Shown here piece by piece: positions 6,224 to 11,423 of a stretch of 11,423 nt of DNA. The notes beneath the pieces are model-generated. The model worked only from the letters and a program-made list of their open reading frames with translations, searched no databases and had not been told where the DNA came from. The stretch comes from Pseudomonas sp. Its GTDB lineage: Bacteria > Pseudomonadota > Gammaproteobacteria > Pseudomonadales > Pseudomonadaceae. The translations under genes and the position numbers were made by a program. Position 1 is the first letter of the stretch, and the number at the start of each line of letters is the position of its first letter. Location: assembly GCA_003527165.1 (NCBI GenBank), contig DPSI01000272.1:1152-12574 (forward strand), written 5' to 3'.

Positions 6224-8353
6224 ATGTCCAAGACATTGCTTGTCAGCTTGGCGCGCCCGCGCCTGTCCGCCACCTTTGCCCTGCGGCCTTCGCGCCTTGA
6301 TTGGCGACTGGCCCACCTCGCGCTGCTAGGCAGCCTTGCCAATCTCTCCGTGGCGGCCGAGCAACATCAACACACGCTTGAACTCACGCCCATGATCATC
6401 ACTGGCGTGGCGCAGCAATCGCCGGTGACCGTGGTCACGGACCCCAAGATCCCTCGCCAGCCGGTACCAGCGAGCGATGCGAGTGATTACCTGCAGACGA
6501 TTCCTGGCTTCTCCGCGGTGCGCGGCGGTGGCTCCAACAGCGACCCGGTGTTTCGCGGCATGTTCGGCTCGCGGCTGAATATGCTCACCAACGGCGGCGT
6601 GATGCTGGGTGCCTGCCCCAGCCGGATGGATTCGCCCAGTTCCTACATTACGCCGCAGAGCTTCGATCGCCTCACCGTGATCAAGGGGCCACAGACCGTG
6701 CTGTGGGGGCCAGGTGGTTCGGCTGCAACCATTCTCTTCGAACGGGAGCCGGAGCGTTTCAGCGGGTTTGGCGGTCGCCTCGATGTCAGCCTGCTGGTCG
6801 GCTCCGATGGTCGCTTCGATCGCAGCCTCGATGTGGCAACGGGTAACGACGAAGGCTATGTCCGTCTGTTGGCGAACCGCTCGGATTCCGATGACTACAG
6901 CGACGGTCAGGGCGATCGCGTGCACTCGCGATGGGACAAGTGGAGCAGCGATCTGGTGATCGGCTGGTTGCCCGACGCCGACACCTTGCTGGAGCTGACC
7001 GCCGGCGCCGGAGATGGCGAAGCGGCCTATGCAGGGCGCGGAATGGACGGCAGCCAGTTCAAGCGCGAAAGCCTGGGGCTTCGGTTCGAACGCGACAACC
7101 TCAGTGAGGTGCTGCAGAAACTCGAAGCGCGCATCTATTACAACTATGCCGATCACCTGATGGACAATTTCAGCCTGCGCGTGCCCTCAGGCAGCGGCAT
7201 GATGGCTAACCCCATGACGAGCAATGTCGACCGCCGGACGCTGGGCGGCCGGGTTGCCGGTACCTGGGCCTGGGCGTTCTACGAGTTGGTCGCGGGCCTC
7301 GATGCCCAGGCCAATGAGCACCGCAAGCGTGCCTCCACATTCAGCATGATGACGGGCTACACCAGCCATGAGCGGGCGAACTGGAGCAAGGACGCGGATT
7401 TCCATAACTACGGCACCTTTGCCGAGCTCACCTGGAGCGCAGCCGGAGGCGACCGGCTGATCGGCGGTGCACGGCTCGACCGTGCCTACGCCAAGGATTA
7501 CCGGCAGCGACTGACCGATTCCATGGGAGGCAGTTGGGCGAACCCAAATGCCGATCACGAGCGCAGTGTCACCTTGCCCAGCGCATTTTTGCGCTATGAA
7601 CGCGACTTGAGTTCGATGCCTGCCACGGCTTATGTCGGGCTCGGCCATGCGCAGCGTTTCCCTGACTACTGGGAGTTGTTCTCGGCCAGTGACGGAGCGG
7701 TGGGCACGGTACAGGCATTCGAAACGGTCAAGCCTGAGAAGACCACCCAGCTGGATGTCGGCATCCAGTACGCGCAGGGGCCGCTGGCGGCATGGGCGTC
7801 CGGGTATGTCGGGCAGGTTCGCGACTACATTCTGTTCAACTATGTCCCCATGGGCATGATGACCCGCACCGCCGTCGACAACATCGATGCGCGGATCATG
7901 GGTGGCGAACTCGGGGCTAGTTATCAGCTGTCGTCGCATTGGAAAGCCGACGCCAGCCTGGCCTATGCCTGGGGCAAGAATCGTTCGGATGATCGGCCCA
8001 TGCCACAAATTCCGCCCCTTGAAGGTCGGCTGGGGCTGACCTACGAGCAGGGCGACTGGAGCGCTGCCGGTCTCTGGCGTCTGGTCGCAAAGCAGAACCG
8101 GGTGGCTGACGGGCAGGGTAACGTCGCCAGCAAGGACTTTGGCGACAGCGCCGGATTCGGCGTGCTTTCGTTCAACACCGCTTATCGCATGAGCAGCCAT
8201 TACAAGGTCAGCGCCGGCATCGACAATCTGCTCGATAAGGCCTACAGCGAACACCTGAACCAGGCCGGGAGCGCCGGCTTCGGCTATGCCGCCGACATGC
8301 GCATCAACGAGCCCGGCCGGACTTACTGGGCGCGAGTGGACATGAGCTTCTGA
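6224..8353 (+). CDS. oprC: TonB-dependent outer-membrane copper receptor OprC/NosA
   Basis: Encodes 709 residues of a 22-strand outer-membrane barrel with an N-terminal plug that imports copper using TonB energy. A long signal region (about 1-45, ending SVAA) precedes a TonB-box-like segment, ELTPMIITG (53-61). The plug domain runs to about 175 and includes TVIKGPQTVLWGPGGSAATI. The copper site of P. aeruginosa OprC (CxxxM and HxM) is intact: Cys131 and Met135 in GACPSRM, and His311 and Met313 in DHLM, matching the published Cys143, Met147, His323 and Met325 with a constant offset of 12. The chain ends in phenylalanine (ARVDMSF), the usual barrel assembly signal. I chose the ATG at 6224 because GGAAG lies 7 nt upstream; the frame extends to 6044 but that part overlaps the DUF2946 gene. 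NosA of P. stutzeri, linked to nitrous oxide reductase maturation, belongs to the same family. Confidence 0.96.
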   Translation: MSKTLLVSLARPRLSATFALRPSRLDWRLAHLALLGSLANLSVAAEQHQHTLELTPMIITGVAQQSPVTVVTDPKIPRQPVPASDASDYLQTIPGFSAVRGGGSNSDPVFRGMFGSRLNMLTNGGVMLGACPSRMDSPSSYITPQSFDRLTVIKGPQTVLWGPGGSAATILFEREPERFSGFGGRLDVSLLVGSDGRFDRSLDVATGNDEGYVRLLANRSDSDDYSDGQGDRVHSRWDKWSSDLVIGWLPDADTLLELTAGAGDGEAAYAGRGMDGSQFKRESLGLRFERDNLSEVLQKLEARIYYNYADHLMDNFSLRVPSGSGMMANPMTSNVDRRTLGGRVAGTWAWAFYELVAGLDAQANEHRKRASTFSMMTGYTSHERANWSKDADFHNYGTFAELTWSAAGGDRLIGGARLDRAYAKDYRQRLTDSMGGSWANPNADHERSVTLPSAFLRYERDLSSMPATAYVGLGHAQRFPDYWELFSASDGAVGTVQAFETVKPEKTTQLDVGIQYAQGPLAAWASGYVGQVRDYILFNYVPMGMMTRTAVDNIDARIMGGELGASYQLSSHWKADASLAYAWGKNRSDDRPMPQIPPLEGRLGLTYEQGDWSAAGLWRLVAKQNRVADGQGNVASKDFGDSAGFGVLSFNTAYRMSSHYKVSAGIDNLLDKAYSEHLNQAGSAGFGYAADMRINEPGRTYWARVDMSF

Positions 8354-8367
8354 CGCATCAGGCCATC

Positions 8368-8398
8368 CGGGAGGGCAAGCGGGGACGCTGCTCTTCCG
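8368..8398 (+). terminator. long hairpin downstream of oprC, between convergent genes
   Basis: Read on the plus strand, 8368-8381 and 8386-8398 pair over 13 bp around a GGGA tetraloop, with one bulged A (8377) and two G-U pairs. It starts 14 nt after the oprC stop. The G-U pairs become A-C mismatches on the other strand, so it favours the oprC transcript, although the convergent mscS-type gene ends only 7 nt away and may share it. No T-run follows. Confidence 0.5.
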
Positions 8399-8405
8399 AC
8401 ATTGA

Positions 8406-9710
8406 TCAGCTTTCCAGTTCCTGGCTTTCGCCGTGTCTACCGGGTGGGGGCTGCTCAGGCATCGGTCGGCTGAGCAACCGGCTGACCGAGCCATAGCCGT
8501 CGCGCATGTCGGCGCCGCTCGGGTGCTGGAACACGCGCAGACCAAACTCGGGAAGGATCGCCAACAAGTGGTCGAAGATGTCCGACTGGATCGCCTCGTA
8601 CTGGGTCCAGGCCACGGTATTGGTGAAGCAGTAGATTTCCAGCGGCAAACCGTATGCCGTGGGGCTGAGCTGGCGCACCATCAGGGTCATCGACTGGTGG
8701 ATGCCGCCATGGCTGCGCAGGTAGCGTTCCACGTAGGCCCGAAAACTACCGATGTTGGTGATGCGCCGGGTGTTCACTGGCTCCTTGCCGCGCTTCTCGA
8801 GCTTGGCGTTCCACGCGTCGATCTCGCGGCGCTTGTCGGTGAGGTAGTCATCCAGCAGATTGAAGCGGTGCAGACGTTCGCACTCATCCTGGCTGAGAAA
8901 ATGAACGCTCTGCTGGTCCAGATACAGGCTGCGCTTGATCCGCCGCCCGCCGCTTTCCTGCATGCCCCGCCAGTTCTTGAAGGAATCGCTGATGAAGCGC
9001 TTGGTCGGGATGTTGGTGATGGTCTTGTCCCAGTTCTGCACCTTCACCGTATGCAGGGCAATGTCGATAACGTCGCCGTCGGCGTTGAGCTGCGGCATCT
9101 CGATCCAGTCGCCGACGCGGATGATGTCGTTCGAGGAAATCTGCACGCTGGCGACCAGCGAAAGGATGGTGTCCTGGAAGATCAGCATCAGCACCGCGGC
9201 CATGGCACCCAGACCGGAGAGCAGGATCAGCGGCGAGCGGTCGATCAGCGTGGCGATGATGAGAATGGTGGCGACCGCGTAGAGCACGATCTTGATGACT
9301 TGCAGATAGCCCTTGATGGGGTGCACATGGGCATCGGCTCGGCGCTGATACATCAGGTTGATGATGTCCAGCAGGGCGCCCAGGGCGAGGGCGATGGTCA
9401 GTACGATGAAGCCGCCGCAGACGTTGCGCACCACCGTGACAGCGGCCTCCGGCAAACCGGGTACGGCGTTCACCCCGACCGATAGCACCAGGGCCGGCAC
9501 GATGTTGGACAGCCGGCGAATGATGCCGAAGTCCTGCAACTGGGCTTCGCGCGAGTTGCGCAGCACCTTGTACAGGCCGCGCACCAGGATTCGCTTGACC
9601 ACCCAGTTGGCCAGCCAGGCCGCGAAAATCAGTGCAGCGCTGGCAACCAGCGTCTGCAATTCAGGGTGGGCTCTGAGCCAGTCCAGCCAGATGCTCAGTT
9701 CGTCCTGCAT
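8406..9710 (-). CDS. ybdG: MscS-family mechanosensitive channel, YbdG (miniconductance) type
   Basis: Encodes 434 residues, close to E. coli YbdG (415). Five membrane helices are visible at about 20-42, 66-84, 92-118, 134-156 and the pore-lining segment 160-190 (LILLSGLGAMAAVLMLIFQDTILSLVAS is its core, split over residues 161-188). The MscS β-domain follows, with DIIRVGDWIEMP (195-206), VQNWDKTITNIPTKRF and FKNWRGM. The stretch ESGGRRIKRSLYLD and the insertion of about 50 residues after it are typical of the YbdG branch, which opens under hypo-osmotic stress and releases solutes across the inner membrane. The last 25 or so residues (MPEQPPPGRHGESQELES) are a polar tail. GGAG lies 7 nt before the ATG. 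The gene is 44 nt downstream of the isochorismatase-like gene and probably the last of that operon. Symbol assigned by family resemblance. Confidence 0.92.
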   Translation of the reverse strand: MQDELSIWLDWLRAHPELQTLVASAALIFAAWLANWVVKRILVRGLYKVLRNSREAQLQDFGIIRRLSNIVPALVLSVGVNAVPGLPEAAVTVVRNVCGGFIVLTIALALGALLDIINLMYQRRADAHVHPIKGYLQVIKIVLYAVATILIIATLIDRSPLILLSGLGAMAAVLMLIFQDTILSLVASVQISSNDIIRVGDWIEMPQLNADGDVIDIALHTVKVQNWDKTITNIPTKRFISDSFKNWRGMQESGGRRIKRSLYLDQQSVHFLSQDECERLHRFNLLDDYLTDKRREIDAWNAKLEKRGKEPVNTRRITNIGSFRAYVERYLRSHGGIHQSMTLMVRQLSPTAYGLPLEIYCFTNTVAWTQYEAIQSDIFDHLLAILPEFGLRVFQHPSGADMRDGYGSVSRLLSRPMPEQPPPGRHGESQELES

Positions 9711-9754
9711 GAATAGGCTCCATTAAATTGGCGGGTTGCGGCTGTGGTGCGACC

Positions 9755-10297
9755 TCAGCGGATGAACTCGCGGCTGATCGAACGAAAGAGGTCGGTGCCG
9801 GCCTGTTCCATCCATTCAAACGCCACCATCTCTCGCGAAACGATGCTGGCACCGGCCTGCTGCATGCGTGCCAGGCCGAGGGCCTTGTCACTGGCGCGAC
9901 GTGAGCCGACGGCTTCCTCGACCACGAACACCTGATGACCGCGAGCCAGCAGGTCGAGTACGGTCTGTAGCACGCAGATGTGGGTTTCGATGCCGCTGAT
10001 CACGAACTGCTTGCGCTCGCCACCGGGGCGTTTGAACAGTTCGCCATCACGCGCCGCGGAAAAATGCAGCTTCTCGATGATCGCCTGGTCAGTCATTCCG
10101 TCGCGCAGCGCGGCGATCGTTGGGCCCAGCCCTTTGCTGTACTGCTCGGTGAGCAGCACCGGTACACCGACGCGCTGGGCGACCTGGGTCAGCCAGGCGC
10201 AGTGCTCAGCCAGCGTCGCGTGGCCTTCGATGGCCGGAAACAGGCGTTCCTGGATATCGATGAGAACGAGCGTGGATTGCTGCGCATTGATGAGCAT
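9755..10297 (-). CDS. isochorismatase-family cysteine hydrolase (ISOC/YcaC-like)
   Basis: Encodes 180 residues, a single-domain cytoplasmic cysteine hydrolase of the isochorismatase superfamily. The catalytic triad is visible: Asp14 in VLIDIQERL, Lys76 in IIEKLHFS and the nucleophile Cys108 in SGIETHICVLQT, a segment that also carries the conserved cis-peptide region. LLTEQYSKGLGPT resembles the ISOC1/ISOC2 and YcaC-like branch more than true isochorismatases, which usually carry extra partners or domains; no chorismate, siderophore or nicotinamide genes are nearby. The substrate is unknown. AAGGAG sits 5 nt before the ATG. The gene begins 20 nt after the M23 peptidase stop, and its ribosome binding site fills that gap, so the two are almost certainly co-transcribed with the downstream channel gene. 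Confidence 0.92.
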   Translation of the reverse strand: MLINAQQSTLVLIDIQERLFPAIEGHATLAEHCAWLTQVAQRVGVPVLLTEQYSKGLGPTIAALRDGMTDQAIIEKLHFSAARDGELFKRPGGERKQFVISGIETHICVLQTVLDLLARGHQVFVVEEAVGSRRASDKALGLARMQQAGASIVSREMVAFEWMEQAGTDLFRSISREFIR

Positions 10298-10317
10298 AGC
10301 GGCTCCTTGAAGGCTGA

Positions 10318-11142
10318 TCAGGGCTTGAACGCACCGATGAAGATGGACGGGTCGATGCGCGCATCGTTGAGGCTGACGTTCCAGTGCAGATGCGGGCCGG
10401 TGGCTCGGCCGGTCGAGCCGACCTTGCCCAGCACCGCGCCGCGGGAAAGCTCGTCGCCGACCTTCACGTCGATCTTCGACAGGTGGCAGAACATGCTGAT
10501 CAACCCCTGGCCGTGATCGACGAACACCGTGTTGCCATTGAAGAAATAATTGCCGGTGAGGATCACCTTGCCGGCAGCCGGGGTCTTGATCGGCGTACCG
10601 GCCGGGGCGGCGAAATCCAGTCCCGAATGTGGGTTGCGCTCTTCGCCGTTGAAGAAGCGCCGCAGCCCGAACGGCGAGGACAGCGGACCGCTCACCGGCT
10701 TGTCGAATAATAGATTGCTGGGCTGGCGCGGGCTGAACTGACGGTAGGCGCGGGTCTGCTCGTCCAGTTCGCGCTCGATGCGCTTGAGGTCGGCGGGATT
10801 CGGATTGACCTGTCGTTGGTTCTTCAGGGTGATGTGCTGCTCGCGGTAAGTGCGGGGCTCGACGCGGAAGCTGCGTGCCTGGCCATCGACGTCCAGCGAC
10901 TGCTGGCCGGCTTTCACTGTGAGCGGAATCCCGACGATGGCGATCCAGCGCTGCCCATCCTCGCGCACCACCAGCACGGGCTTGCCGTTGTAGAGCGCTT
11001 TCGGCGCACTGGCATCGCTGCCAAGGTCGATCACCGCGACGCCACCGGGCACGGGCTTGTTCAGCAGACGGGTGAGGAAGCCTTCAGCATGAGTGGGAAG
11101 GACAAGTGCGAAGGACAACAGCAGGGTGACGATGCGTAGCAT
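10318..11142 (-). CDS. M23-family metallopeptidase, periplasmic (LytM-type peptidoglycan endopeptidase)
   Basis: Encodes 274 residues. Residues 1-19 (MLRIVTLLLSFALVLPTHA) are a Sec signal peptide, so the enzyme acts in the periplasm. An N-terminal β-rich domain (about 25-100, including GVAVIDLG and GIPLTVKAGQQSLDVDG) precedes a basic, charged linker and the M23/LytM domain (about 150-270). Zinc ligands are intact: His172 and Asp176 in NPHSGLDFAAP, and His253 in GPHLHWNVSL; His220 (MFCHLS) and His251 are the further active-site histidines, so it should be an active endopeptidase cutting peptidoglycan cross-links rather than an EnvC/NlpD-type activator. I chose the ATG at 11142 because it begins the signal peptide; the frame extends to 11235 without support. 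The ribosome site is weak (GCGGAA, 6 nt). It follows xseA by 160 bp and heads the operon with the hydrolase and channel genes. Confidence 0.92.
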   Translation of the reverse strand: MLRIVTLLLSFALVLPTHAEGFLTRLLNKPVPGGVAVIDLGSDASAPKALYNGKPVLVVREDGQRWIAIVGIPLTVKAGQQSLDVDGQARSFRVEPRTYREQHITLKNQRQVNPNPADLKRIERELDEQTRAYRQFSPRQPSNLLFDKPVSGPLSSPFGLRRFFNGEERNPHSGLDFAAPAGTPIKTPAAGKVILTGNYFFNGNTVFVDHGQGLISMFCHLSKIDVKVGDELSRGAVLGKVGSTGRATGPHLHWNVSLNDARIDPSIFIGAFKP

Positions 11143-11172
11143 GAGCGGTTCCGCTTGAAAGACCGGACCCAT

Positions 11173-11195
11173 CCTCGCGTAAACGTCTGGCGAGG
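11173..11195. repeat. inverted repeat in the leader of the M23 peptidase gene
   Basis: CCTCGC (11173-11178) and GCGAGG (11190-11195) are perfect 6-bp arms around an 11-nt spacer, 31-53 bp upstream of the peptidase ATG. It could be a protein-binding site or a leader hairpin. No clear promoter hexamers were found beside it, and short GC-rich repeats of this kind occur by chance. Confidence 0.3.
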
Positions 11196-11282
11196 GAAAG
11201 GGGCCGAGGTGCCGAGATGTTGCGGTTCGCACCAATGACCTGCTCGCACAAGGCTCGGTGTGCGCCCGCTACTCTTGGAGGG

Positions 11283-11297
11283 CGCCCGACCCGGGCG
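11283..11297 (-). terminator. small hairpin just after xseA
   Basis: CGCCCG and CGGGCG pair around a 3-nt loop, beginning 5 nt after the xseA stop. It lacks a T-run, so it is weak as an intrinsic terminator, and transcription may continue into the M23 peptidase gene 160 bp further on. Confidence 0.35.
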
Positions 11298-11302
11298 AAG
11301 CT

Positions 11303-11423
11303 TTAAAGCAGCGGCAGGGTCACCGGTTCGAGGTGATTGTCTTCGACCCTTACATCCAATTCGCCTTCTGCCAGCCGTGCCTTCAGTCGCTGGCCGGGCT
11401 GGGTCTGGTCGGCGCGGCGAATT
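11303..11423 (-). CDS. xseA: exodeoxyribonuclease VII large subunit, C-terminal end only
   Basis: Only the last 39 codons and the TAA stop are inside the window. They read IRRADQTQPGQRLKARLAEG followed by ELDVRVEDNHLEPVTLPLL, which matches the end of XseA, where a PGQRL-x-x-RL-x-x-GE-x-x-VRV segment closes the protein. XseA pairs with several XseB subunits to degrade single-stranded DNA in the cytoplasm. The assignment rests on this short tail and on the gene order, in which xseA precedes an M23 peptidase in pseudomonads (recalled, not searched). The catalytic part lies outside the window. Confidence 0.8.
   Translation of the reverse strand, partial: IRRADQTQPGQRLKARLAEGELDVRVEDNHLEPVTLPLL

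Noticed and set aside
6326..7156. A 276-codon minus-strand open frame opposite the oprC plug region
   Set aside because: Another codon-bias shadow; no domain, and its sense partner is well supported.
7187..8545. A 452-codon minus-strand open frame opposite oprC
   Set aside because: It overlaps the oprC barrel over nearly its whole length and the 3' end of the channel gene; oprC is supported by family motifs and intact copper ligands. The antisense frame shows no family features.
11143..11235. Longer M23 peptidase start adding 31 residues
   Set aside because: It would bury the signal peptide; the ATG at 11142 directly begins it.

Overview
The window looks like chromosomal DNA of a Pseudomonas-type gammaproteobacterium (Pseudomonas or Stutzerimonas). 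It is GC-rich with strong third-position GC bias, and most genes have AAGGAG- or GGAG-type ribosome binding sites. The products fit this group closely: a long-form LeuA beginning [12 protein letters not shown], an OprC/NosA-type copper receptor preceded by a DUF2946 protein, and the order xseA, M23 peptidase, isochorismatase-like hydrolase. From memory, xseA, oprC and leuA also lie in one neighbourhood in P. aeruginosa (PA3777, PA3790, PA3792); that is recall, not a search result.

Layout. Positions 1-3420 read leftward: a DUF2238 membrane protein cut by the window edge (1-415), periplasmic endonuclease I (endA, 549-1280), a ten-helix EamA/DMT exporter (1385-2239) and a YahK-type zinc alcohol dehydrogenase (2362-3420). 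A gene-free stretch of about 390 bp (3421-3809) follows, holding a near-palindromic operator candidate. Then comes leuA (3810-5480, minus strand), the first committed step of leucine synthesis. A 307-bp divergent region separates leuA from a plus-strand copper pair: a small His/Cys-rich DUF2946 membrane protein (5788-6171) and the TonB-dependent copper receptor OprC (6224-8353). Convergent to oprC is a tightly spaced minus-strand cluster: an M23 peptidase (10318-11142), an isochorismatase-family hydrolase (9755-10297) and a YbdG-type MscS channel (8406-9710). The 3' end of xseA enters from the right edge (11303-11423).

How the genes work together. The DUF2946-oprC pair is the clearest functional unit, and both proteins carry visible metal-binding residues. 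The M23-hydrolase-channel cluster has gaps of 20 and 44 nt and is probably one transcript; its first and last members both concern the cell envelope. The remaining genes are housekeeping or accessory metabolism with no obvious shared pathway.

I found no insertion sequence, prophage, CRISPR array, tRNA, rRNA or toxin-antitoxin pair, and no clear sign of a wholly new system. The less ordinary signals are: a possible 24-codon ORF overlapping the DUF2238 start; a 15-bp tandem repeat that folds into a GC-only hairpin after the dehydrogenase; a near-palindrome upstream of the dehydrogenase; a 12-bp perfect palindrome and a small ORF ahead of leuA; and GC-rich hairpins without U-tracts shortly after four stop codons.
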